Shown here piece after piece: positions 19,251 through 27,930 of a stretch of DNA of 37,215 bases. Source of the stretch: Chara braunii (taxonomy: Eukaryota; Streptophyta; Charophyceae; Charales; Characeae). How positions within the stretch are numbered: the first letter of the stretch is position 1; each line of letters begins with the position of its first letter. The stretch is taken from the NCBI GenBank assembly GCA_003427395.1, contig BFEA01000556.1, positions 486,731-523,945 on the forward strand, given 5' to 3'. The notes beneath the pieces are model-generated. The model worked only from the letters and a program-made list of their open reading frames with translations. It had not been told where the DNA came from and searched no databases. The position numbers and the translations under genes are program-made.

Positions 19251-19860
19251 CAAATAGAACTGTCTAGTGACTATATATAAGGCTTAGACCCTGGGGTAAG
19301 GGTAGGGGTATAAGTCGCTCAGGCCAGTCCGAGTTCCGCCTGGCCTTGGGTAAGCTAGGGGAACGACGGTAAGACTGTTTCAATGGGTGCTACCCTGTCT
19401 GAAACCTAGGGCCCAGAGTCTCTTGGGGCCTGTAGTAGATTGTCTGGGCCTGGCGTCCGAAGTTCCCGTTCGACAAGGCCCGTACGATTCCACTTCCACC
19501 AGGGCTGGGCAACCTATCAGCCCTGGTGCCTATCACTGCGGTTCGGTCCAAGTTACCTGCCCATTGGTAGGGTCACACTGAGGTAGGATAGTGGGATAGG
19601 GGGTACGCTAGGAGTATTGACGTGAGGATGGGTGGGAGGTGGTCTCATATTCCAGGACACCCACAGCCTACTGCTCCAGGTGATCACTGTGTACTCAGTG
19701 ACTGGCCTCTACAACACCATGGACTTTCATGAAGAAAAAAAAAAAAGAAAAAAAAACAACAACAACGAATTATGGACATACCCAGGCAAAATAATGGGCA
19801 TACCCTGGACCTGAGGAGAAGAGACCAAATTGTTCATATACCCTACTACCCGGATGGCTG
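19251..19860. other. Unassigned DNA with one strong hairpin
   Basis: CTATATATAAGG at 19270-19282 resembles a TATA box, but no gene follows. CACCAGGGCTG (19497-19507) pairs perfectly with CAGCCCTGGTG (19518-19528) around a 10-nt loop. An A run lies at 19735-19757. Confidence 0.55.
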
Positions 19861-19861
19861 A

Positions 19862-19935
19862 AATTATGCTCACACGCAGAAGGCGTTGGGCCACAATGGT
19901 CTACTTGGTGGGCATGAGCATAATTTGGTGCTCTG
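19862..19935. repeat. Inverted repeat AAATTATGCTCA ... TGAGCATAATTT
   Basis: Perfect 12-nt arms near 19862-19873 and 19915-19926, within the flank of block Y right copy. Its loop of about 40 nt contains the word pair GGCGTTGGGCC. Confidence 0.75.
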
Positions 19936-20014
19936 AATGCAGGGCATGGGGTATTGGGTACACCTACAATTTCGCACAGGGGGAAAGCTGGGTACCATGC
20001 AAAGTTGAACGCGT

Positions 20015-20095
20015 TCCGGGTATAAATGCGAGTTCGTGCTGGGACTGGGTATAGCGGGTATTCCCATCTTTAAGTGGGGTACAGATATAATTTTG
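20015..20095 (+). repeat. Shared upstream block Y, right copy
   Basis: GGGACTGGGTATAGCGGGTA, TTCCCATCTTTAAGTGGGGT and ACAGATATAATTTT are the inverted counterpart of 18169-18250. The block lies upstream of the U2-like sequence on the same strand. Confidence 0.65.
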
Positions 20096-20178
20096 CGAAG
20101 AAAAAAAGATAGGACAAGTAACCGTACAGCCCCTGGAACAGAAGGCAATAAGCAATACACCTCTGTCAGAAAAAAAAA

Positions 20179-20267
20179 GGAACTTTCTCGGCCTTTTGGC
20201 TGAGATCAAGTGCAGTGTTTCTGCCGATCAGTATAACACCTGGTCTGTGGTCCATCCAACCGCACCC
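20179..20267 (+). pseudogene. U2 snRNA-like 5' domain (truncated or chimeric)
   Basis: U2 pairs with the intron branch point. CTTTCTCGGCCTTTTGGCT, then GAGATCAAGTG and ATCAGTATAACACCTG match the first ~70 nt of U2. CTGTGGTCCATCC resembles the start of stem-loop IIa. The branch-point-pairing GUAGUA reads GCAGTG here, with further changes after it. After about 20267 the match is lost in A-rich sequence and repeat Z follows, so the Sm site and 3' half of U2 are missing. The sequence follows an A8 run, with block Y about 85 bases upstream. Likely a chimeric retropseudogene; a diverged transcribed derivative cannot be excluded. Confidence 0.82.
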
Positions 20268-20294
20268 AAAAAAGAAAAGGGGAAAAAAAGAAGA

Positions 20295-20525
20295 AGATGA
20301 AAAGGGAGACGCAGTTACTGGAAAATGCTTGGTCCTTGTGTTCGCCGGGCCCCCACCGGAGGCCCCAACCCTGCACCTTAAACGCCAGGGAAAACTTTAA
20401 GGGGCAAACATGCTGTTACCTCTCTCGCCCAGGAGAGGTAACCTCCCTTCACCGAAGAGAGGAAGAAAGCTATGCTTGCAGGGGTCCCCTGTATAGCCTT
20501 AGGAGTAGTGGTAGGTAGGTAGTGA
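20295..20525 (+). repeat. Dispersed repeat Z, copy 2, behind the U2-like sequence
   Basis: Counterpart of 14866-15030: GATGAAAAGGGAGACGCAG, CCCCCACCGGAGGCCCC, GCTATGCTTGCAGGGGTCCC and GGTAGGTAGGTAG. It contains AGAGAGGAAG and the inverted words TTACCTCTC/GAGAGGTAA. About 65 bp longer than copy 1 in the middle. Confidence 0.7.
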
Positions 20526-20800
20526 AAGAAATGTCCCATGACATGGCAGAATGCGAGTTAAAAATACGTGAAAAAAACGAAAAAAAAGGGAAAGAAGACA
20601 CACACTCAATTTCAAGAAAAATCCCTTGTCAGCCAAATGTGGATTTTCGAGTAATATCCCAGCAGGTGCAGACACTGCGAAGTTGTATTTTCTTTCTTTT
20701 TAGTAGATTTCACTCTTTTTTAAAAAGGTGCGAAGAATGTGTCGTCAGGGGGTCCTAGACAGCATGCTATGTTCTGGACTGTGGCCCCTCAGCAAGCCTT
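20526..20800. other. A-rich spacer
   Basis: No gene recognised between repeat Z and the right-arm hairpin. Confidence 0.5.
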
Positions 20801-21210
20801 GTGCCCGCCCTAAGTGAAGGCGGGCGTGAATATCCACGAGAGGTCCTTATCTCAGCATTTTCCAATGTGGGTCTCAGACACTTGCTGCATGCGATTTGGT
20901 TGAACTGCAAACTGGGCCTCACCCTGGGCTCTTTCAGAAGAAGCAGCTGCGTCAGGTAGTTGAGCCCAGGACACAGGTAGTTGTGCCCTGGGCCCACGCA
21001 GTGTGAGGCCGACACATCACGAAGTGGCCACAGGCCAATGAGAATGCAGCATTGTCGTTACACTTATCCCACGGGCCAAAGCAAACGCAGCAAACATTCG
21101 GAGCCTGGATAATACTGGGTGTGCCCAACTGAAAAGGGCTCAGACCCTCAACTGTAGACAGGCGCCTGGGCGCAGACACTGGGGCCCGACCAGAAGCTAC
21201 TGGGAACTTC
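20801..21210 (-). repeat. Outer block of the right mirror arm
   Basis: Hairpin GTGCCCGCC-CTAAGTGAA-GGCGGGC at 20801-20825 and, at 21120-21210, the inverted match to 17485-17570. Read outwards, each arm has the order block Y, snRNA-like sequence, GC hairpin, this block. Confidence 0.55.
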
Positions 21211-21844
21211 CATGGCCACACCCAGACAGTCCAGCGGCAGCAGGATCTCCCATATAGGGAAGAGGCCAGCCAGTCTTGGGATTCAGGCCCTAGCAGGCAA
21301 TGCGGATACCTTGCTGCACTATACATCGCTGGCATCTGCGTTAGACGGCTGGCCGGGGGCGCGCACGGGTGCTGAGGTGAGGGGCGCTGCAAGGGCAGTG
21401 GGGCGCACAGCAGCCATAGCCGGGCTGCAGGGGCGCGTAGGCGGAAGGTGGTCTTCGGGTAGGAGGCGTATGAGGTGTGGGGTCCAAGGGGTGATGAGGG
21501 GAGAGGAGAGAATGTACCTGGTTTATGTGGGAGGTCGACGTTGCTGTTGACATCATGTACATTGGTCTTCATTGGCAAAGTGAACCTATTGCACGAACGT
21601 AGCTAGGATAGATAGGCATGGTAGAGTAGGCTGGGCACTGGGCGCCATACGGTAGGAGCGACATTGGATACTGCGTTGGTGTGGCCTGAGGGCTTGAACA
21701 TTGGCTTATGAGTTCATTGTATCACTCTTATTTGGATGGAATCTTGGCGCATTTGAGCTCTCTGCTGTGCACATGACTATCTGGACTTCTGTGTGATTGT
21801 GCAACCTGGTTTTGTGTCTATCGCTTTCGATCATATTCCTTGCA
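21211..21844 (+). mobile_element. LTR end of a third retroelement (left limit not determined)
   Basis: Defined by the primer site just after it. The presumed LTR end is CCTTGCA at 21844, and a CCATAGC word lies at 21414 as in the other LTRs. The left boundary is unknown because no partner LTR is in the window. Confidence 0.5.
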
Positions 21845-21847
21845 ATT

Positions 21848-21862
21848 TGGTATCGGAGCTGG
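21848..21862 (+). promoter_or_regulatory. Primer binding site of the third element
   Basis: TGGTATCGGAGCTGG differs from TGGTATCAGAGC by one base in the first 12. It lies 3 bases after CA, as expected for the junction of an LTR and an internal region. Confidence 0.75.
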
Positions 21863-22565
21863 TTCGACAACCATTACTTGGCGCTGGCGACATTGTTACT
21901 TGGTGCACTGACGAAGCTTCTACGCAGTAAGGATACATTGGCACTGGCATGTATGGGCGACACCTGGGTAGAGGGGTAAGTCACCGGAAGGCTGTGGCGA
22001 GGGCATGCTGATGTGACATTTTGGCTGAGGTGGCACTACATTGCGTTGTGGGTGGTACCGAAGCTACGACCGGTTATCAAAATGCTCATTGGCTCAATTG
22101 GTGAGAAATATGTGGTTGGGGGAAGCTATCGCCAGGTACGTTGTTCCCTTACCTTATCTTCCCTCTCAATCTCTTCTTACCGTGAGGAAGTGAGTCCAAC
22201 CTTGAGTGTCCTCTTTTGAGAAAGGAGTCGTGAGTGCTCTACCTTGAGAGATGTCATTCTTCACAGTGGCACATCTGGCAGGAGAGGGCGGTGCCTCTGA
22301 AGTGCCCTGGTCGAAGTACGGGTCACGGTCAACATGCCAACCCATGGGAGTAATGCACGCAGGCCATGCTGCTTTGTGCTTTGAGGCTCTTTGCTGCGCT
22401 AATAGAGGGATCGTGGACTGACCAGTCCTTTGCAGACGCTGGCGGGGATCTGAACTGTACATTGGCTGTGATCGTCGTCTTGTTTGCGATGTTAAATAAT
22501 TCTTTAGGACCTTGGGGGCTGTCCTTAAACTGCCACGTAATCAGCCAGGTCAATCAGACGTAAGG
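21863..22565 (+). mobile_element. Leader of the third element, truncated
   Basis: 22467-22560 (GTTTGCGATGTTAAATAATTC..., CTGTCCTTAAACTGCC, ATCAGCCAGG) resembles 5807-5915 of the second element's leader. No gag follows, so the element is cut off near 22565. Confidence 0.6.
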
Positions 22566-23061
22566 CTCGTTGCATGTGAGGGTAAATAAAGGGCAATACT
22601 AGTCATAAGCGAGTTTCTTGGGACAGGGGTGGACCATCAATGCACACCTTAGACACCGATGCTTGATGATGCAGACATGTACGTTGGATAGAGGGGGAGG
22701 AAGGTATCAATTGACGCTCAACTGTTAAACACAATCATACCCATTGTGCATACATTTGCTCACATGCTTTATTTTTATTTTTAATTAGTTGGTGGACAAA
22801 CTGCTAACACCTAATAGACAACTTAGATTAGTACTGAAGTGTTCTACCATAGCCAGTTCTTCTCAAAGCTGCTACGAGTGAAACTAGCCAAGGTAGGAAT
22901 AGACATGTGAACAATCTGTGTAAATGTTGCTGACACTGCTTAAATGGTAGTCTAGGTTACTTGACGGATATTAATTTATTTTTAATTATTTTTCAACCCG
23001 CTTAGACACATGCTGTGGTAGGCCCCAGTGAGGGCACTAGTGCAGACAGTGAACTACCTAG
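22566..23061. other. Unassigned DNA with two copies of TTATTTTTAATTA
   Basis: The 13-mer lies at 22775-22787 and 22976-22988. The second copy is preceded by GGATATTAA, as is the copy at 13918. One CCATAGC word at 22847. No gene. Confidence 0.55.
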
Positions 23062-23259
23062 GTGATGAGCGGAACAAGAAGTGAGGAAGGAGAAGCTGAT
23101 GATAGGAGACAAACACGGTGGGAAACGCGTAGATTTCCGGTAGTGTTTCAGGTTCTACTACAAGGGGACGAAAGAAGGTTTAGGGATGAAGCAAGAGCCC
23201 GACATTTGCAAACCGCTAGAGAGGCAGCAGCAGCTGCAGAGCGTAGGGGTAATGGTTGA
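23062..23259 (+). other. Short Arg/Glu/Ala-rich reading frame, possibly a gag fragment
   Basis: 65 residues, highly charged (DERRFRDEARARHLQTAREA). The composition is like the charged region of the gag at 6556-7020, but I see no alignable motif. No other evidence for a gene. Confidence 0.25.
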
Positions 23260-23345
23260 ATGAACTGACCTTTAAGTACCAATTCTTCCCTTATTCATGC
23301 AGTCGGGGTAATGGTTGAATCAATTGACCTTGCTTTAAGTACCAA
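23237..23345 (+). repeat. Direct repeat GGGGTAATGGTTGAAT ... TTTAAGTACCAA
   Basis: GGGGTAATGGTTGAAT at about 23247 and 23306, each followed by TTGACC/CTGACC and TTTAAGTACCAA. Two copies about 59 bp apart. Confidence 0.85.
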
Positions 23346-23559
23346 CTTTCTCTAGTCCCTTTTGCGGACTTGCCTCCTTCCAATTTCTCAAATGCCTTTT
23401 TCCTTTTCTTCTTGGCGGCACAAGGGACCGACAACCCTTCCTTCGTCCACTTTCTACACCGAGTGAGGACAGATTCCATTCACAGTTCGTTCCCTGACAA
23501 TGTAACAAGTGAGTGGGGAAGGCTTAGTTATATGCCAAGAGGGGAGAGGACGAAGAGGT

Positions 23560-23686
23560 ATGGTCAAGGCTTTAGAGTGTGGGAGAAGGATGACGACGGG
23601 GAGAGGGAGCCGGCGATGAAGGAAGAAAAAAAGGAGGCAAGAGAGAGGAGGAGAAAGAGGATAGGGGAGGAGGAAGTGCGCGCGCG

Positions 23687-23760
<74 letters not shown>
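23560..23760. repeat. Purine-rich tract ending in (GA)n
   Basis: Irregular GA-rich sequence from about 23560, then uninterrupted GA dinucleotides at about 23692-23760 after GCGCGCGCC. Confidence 0.95.
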
Positions 23761-23763
<3 letters not shown>

Positions 23764-23904
23764 CTACTCCTAATCAACTTATGCCCTACTTGTCCCACCA
23801 TCCTACCTAAGGTTCTCTTTCTATACCTTGCTTCTTTGTGCCCCTTTGGTCATGGCCTTTGCTTTGTGAATGAGATGAAGGGGGAAGGGGGTGTGAGGCG
23901 GTTG

Positions 23905-24722
23905 GATATGGAGGATGGATGAAGAAGATGGAGGAGGAAGATGGTGCGAGGTGGTTGGTTATGGTGAATGGGTGAAGGTGGAGGAGGAAGATGGTGTGAG
24001 GGTGCTGGCTATGGTGGATGGAGGAGGAAGATGGTGCGAGGTGGTTGGCTACGGTGGATGGGTGAAGAAGATGGAGGAGGAAGATGGTGTGAGGTGGTTG
24101 GCTATGGTGGATGCGTAGAGAAGATAAAGGAGGAAGATGGTGTGAGGTGGTTGGCTATGGTGGATGAGTGAAGAAGATGGAGGAGGAAGATGGTGTGAGG
24201 TGGTTGACTATGGTGGATGGGTGAAGAAGATGGAGGAGGGAGATGGTGCGAGGTGGTTGGCTATGGTGGATGAGTGAAGAAGATGGAGGAGGAATATTGT
24301 GTGAGGTAGTTGGCTATGGTGGATGGATAAAGAAGATGAAGGAGGAAGATGGTGTGAGGTGGTTGGCTATGGTGGATGGATAAAGAAGATGGAGGAGGAA
24401 GATGGTGTGAGGTGGTTGGCTATGGTGAATGAATGAAGATGGAGGAGGAAGATAGTGTGAGGTGGTTGGCTATGGTGGATGGGTGAAGAAGATGGAGGAG
24501 GAAGATAGTGTGAGGTGGTTGGCTATGGTGGATGGGTGAAGAAGATGGAGGAGGAAGATGATGGGAGGTGGTCGGCTATGGCGAATAGGTGAAGAAGATG
24601 AGGGGGAAGATGATGTGAGGAGGTTGGCTATGGTGGATGGATGAAGAAGATGGAGGAGGAAGATGGTGCGAGGTGGTCGGCTATGGTGAATGGGTGAAGA
24701 AGATGGAGGAGGGAGATGGTGT
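23905..24722 (+). repeat. 53-bp minisatellite, about 15 copies
   Basis: The unit reads GAGGTGGTTGGCTATGGTGG, then ATGGGTGAAGAAGATGGAGG, then AGGAAGATGGTGT. The 53-bp length is not a multiple of three, so the reading frame rotates between copies and open frames over it are not a gene. Most copies contain GCTATGG. Copies differ by point changes and small deletions (for example ATGAATGAAGATGG near 24427). Confidence 0.92.
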
Positions 24723-24884
24723 GAAGAGTCCGATACTTCGTCCTATTATAAGCGTCCGTCTCCGTCTCCCTAAGTTATCCCTAGTTCCAAACTTCAAAAA
24801 GTTCATAGTTGTAGCAACTAATCCTACAGTAGATATGTAGAAAACACAGACTTGCAAAAAACACAGATTTCAGAAAACGCAGTC

Positions 24885-24937
24885 TTTGCAGATTTGCAGA
24901 TTTGCAGATTTGCAGATTTTGCAGATTTTGCAGATTT
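24885..24937 (+). repeat. (GCAGATTT)n short tandem repeat
   Basis: TTGCAGA units of 8-9 bp repeated six or seven times. The flanks hold related AACACAGA words. Confidence 0.9.
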
Positions 24938-25179
24938 TTGTCGTTTTTGCCTGAGGAGGGAGAACCGAAAAACACAGGCCTGCATTTTCTACCTCAACCG
25001 ATGTCAGAATCAGTCCTAATTTGGTGAGCTCTCTGTCTGTACCATATGGAACACCCCCATAAAATTTGGAGTGATTTCGTCGCCGTTTGTCCTTACTTGC
25101 CCGTTTCGGGCGCCGTCTGGGTCTCAAGGCGAATAGTTCGGTGAAGTCTATTTCCCATTTTTAAAGGAAAAGGGACTCA

Positions 25180-25257
25180 GATGACCTGCAAATTCTGCAG
25201 GTCATCCGTCTATGCCTAGGATATGAGGTCTGAGAAGTATATCCCTCATATCCTTGG
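25180..25257. repeat. Two consecutive perfect hairpins
   Basis: GATGACCTGCA (25180-25190) and TGCAGGTCATC (25196-25206) pair over 11 bp with a 5-nt loop. GGATATGAG (25219-25227) and CTCATATCC (25245-25253) pair over 9 bp with a 17-nt loop. They follow a spacer of unassigned DNA (24938-25179). Confidence 0.85.
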
Positions 25258-25358
25258 TTTGGCGGAGCTGACCAAAGTGCCCCCCCCACGGTCACGTTGG
25301 CCCCTTAGTCCCTTTTTCGGACCGGTCCGTGCTCCGGAGGTCGGCCATCGAGTTTTCA

Positions 25359-25440
25359 GCAGCAGCAGCAGCAGTAAGGGGCTTGGTCAGGCATCAGCAA
25401 CAACAACAACATTATTATAAACAACAACAGCAACAACAAC
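25359..25440 (+). repeat. CAG and CAA trinucleotide repeats
   Basis: (CAG)5 near 25359-25375, then CAACAACAACAAC and ACAACAACAGCAACAACAAC to 25440. Confidence 0.9.
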
Positions 25441-25514
25441 TGTTCTAGTAAAAAAGACAGTCATTTTTTCCTACCTCTTATTCACTGCGTTCGATTAGAA
25501 CACGGGGTTCTCAT

Positions 25515-26935
25515 AGGCCACGTATGTGTCAAGTTGATTAACTAGGAAAGCATCGGACTATCACCAGGTGCAAGGAATGGATAAAGCATGGGAAGGACAA
25601 GGGAAAACATATGCATCTCACAGCTGAAACGCTAGGAAGGAATCGGGTTATCGCCAAGTGCAAGAAATGAACAAAGCATGAGTGTGACAAGCGAAAACAC
25701 AACATATCATAAGTTGAATAGCTAGTGAAGAATCAGACTATCATCAAATGGACAAAGCATGAGTGTGACAAGGGAAACACATGCATTTCGCTAGTTGAAC
25801 AGCTAAGGAAGAAATCAGACTATCACCAAATGCAAGAAATGGACAAAGCATGAGCATGGCAAGGGAAAACACATGCATTTCACAAGTTGAACAACTAGCG
25901 AAGAATCGGACTATCACCAAATGCAAAAAATAACCAAAGCATGAGCATGACAAGGGAAAACACATGCATTTCACTATTTCAACAACTAGGGAAGAATCGG
26001 ACTATCGCCAAGTGCAAGGAATAAACAAAGCATAAGCATGACAAGGGAAAACACAAGCATCCCACAAGTTGAAGAGCTAAGGAAGAATCGGACTATCACC
26101 AAATGCAAGAAATGGACAAAGCGTGAGCATGACAAGGGAAAACACATGCATTTCATAAGTTGAACAGCAAGGGAAGAATCAGACTATCCCTAAATGCCAC
26201 AAATGGACAAAGCATAAGCATGACAAGGGAAAACATATGCATATCACAAGTTAAACAGCTAAGGAAGAATCGGACTATCACCAAATGCAAGAAATGGTCA
26301 AAGCGTGAGCATGACAAAGGAAAACACATGCATTTCACTAGCTGAGGAGCTAGGGAAGAATCGGACTATATCGCCAAGTGCAAAGAATGGACAAAGCATG
26401 AGTGTGACAAGGGAAAACACATGCATTTCACAAGTTGAATAGCTAGGGAAGAATCAGACTATCACCAAGTGCAAGGAATAGACAAGGCATGAGCATGACA
26501 AGGGAAAACACATGCATTTCACAAGTTGAACAACTAGGGAAGAATCAGACTATCACCAAATGCAAGAAATTGACAAAGCATGAGTGTGACAATGAAAAAT
26601 ACGTGCATTTCACAAGTTGAACAGCTAAGGGAGAATCAGACTATCGCCAAGTGCAAGGAATGTACAAAGCATGAGCATGACAAGGGGAAACACATGCATT
26701 TCACAAATTGAACAGCTAGGGAAGAATCGGATTATCACCAAATGCAAGAAATGGACAAAGCATGAGCATGAGAAGGAAAAACACACTCATTTCACAAGTT
26801 GAACAACTAGGGAAGAATTGGACTATCACCAAGTGTAAGGATTGACAAAGCATAAGTGTGACACAAATATGTAACTAGTTGAACAGTCAGGGATGAATCA
26901 GACTATCACCAAGTGCAAAAATTTGACAAAGCATG
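25515..26935 (+). repeat. 91-bp satellite array, about 15 copies
   Basis: Unit markers: CAAGTTGAACAGCTAGGGAAGAATCGGACTATCACC split into short words, then AAATGCAAGAAATGGACAAAG, CATGAGCATGACAAGGG and AAAACACATGCATTTCA. Copies are diverged in sequence but regular in length. Frames over it (either strand) are open only by composition. Confidence 0.92.
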
Positions 26936-27560
26936 AGTGAGAGATCATCCTAAACACTAGAATGAGCACAAACCAAAATTGTGATTTACCACCAAGTGAA
27001 AAAATGGAGAGAAAGTGAAGGGGGAGTGAGTGAAACTCACTCTCATGCATGAAATTACAAAATGGAAAGCGACGATTTATATGGGAGTGAAGGAATGGGA
27101 AAAACACGAGTGAAAGATCATCCAAAACACTAGAATGAGCACAAACCAAAGTTGTGATTTACTACGAAGTGAAGAAATGGAGAGAAAGTGAAAGAGGAGT
27201 AAGTGAAACTCACTCTCATGCATGAAATCACAAAATGGAAAGTGACGATTTAAATGAGAGTGAAGGAATTGACAAAACGTGAGTGAAAGATCATCCAAAA
27301 CGCTAGAATGAGCACAAACCAAATTCGCGATTTGCTACCAAGTGAAGAAATGGAGAGAAAGTGAAGGGAGAGTGAGTTGCACTCACTCTCATGCATGGAA
27401 TCACAAAATGGAAAGTGACGATTTACATGAGAGTGAAGTAATGGACAAAATATGAGTGAAAGATCATCCAAAACACTAGAATAAGCACAAACCAAAGTTG
27501 CGATTTGGTACTAAGTGAAGAAATGAAGAGAAAGGGAAAGGTCATGCATGAAATCACAAA
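26936..27560 (+). repeat. 173-bp satellite array, about 3.6 copies
   Basis: GAGATCATCC/AAAGATCATCC starts recur near 26941, 27114, 27287 and 27459, at intervals of 173, 173 and 172. Each unit has CACTAGAATGAGCACAAACC, CACTCTCATGCATG and AAATGGAAAGTGACGATTTA. The segment GGAATGGACAAAACATGAGTG inside the unit resembles the core of the 91-bp unit, so the arrays are related. Confidence 0.92.
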
Positions 27561-27930
27561 ATGGAAAGTGACGATTTACACGAGAGTGAAGAAAGAGATC
27601 ACGGGAGGGTCATCATTAGTGGAGAAACTCTCTACTATCTTCCCTATGCTTTGGAATGTATCCACGGAGAGAGAAGGTGAGGAAGGAGATGAAAAAGAGG
27701 GAACGAGAGAGACAATGAAAGAATGGAGGAGTGATGAAAGTTTTGAGAGGAGAGAAACTTAGGAAGAGATGAAGATGAGGGAGCATGAAGGAGTAGGAAA
27801 AGAGGAAGGAAAAGAAGAAGAAGAAGAAGAAGAAGAAGAATTTATTTTTTTTTTTCCTCCTTTTCCACTCGTCTCCTCCAGTGCCTTGGAGTTGAAGTAT
27901 CAGTCTTGATGAAGCTTTCCCTTACTTGGC
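27561..27930. other. Purine-rich stretch with (GAA)n
   Basis: GA-rich DNA with (GAA)n at about 27808-27840, then a T run. The open frame at 27505-27762 is compositional. Confidence 0.7.

Noticed and set aside
19270-19330. TATA-like CTATATATAAGG as a gene promoter
   Set aside because: No coding sequence, primer site or paired LTR follows; composition alone can explain it.
23370-23810. Reading frame of 146 residues with a long Arg/Glu repeat
   Set aside because: Most of it is the (GA)n microsatellite and purine-rich DNA; no domain and the opposite strand is equally open.
23915-24171. Gly/Trp/Glu repeat proteins over the minisatellite
   Set aside because: The 53-bp unit shifts frame each copy, so overlapping frames exist in all phases; this is repeat DNA and not a gene.
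26898-27495. Three minus-strand frames of similar sequence, 173 bp apart
   Set aside because: They are the same satellite monomer read three times, bounded by the repeat period, with no start context or domain.
25515-27560. CRISPR-like regular repeats
   Set aside because: Units are contiguous diverged tandem repeats without unique spacers, in eukaryotic satellite DNA.
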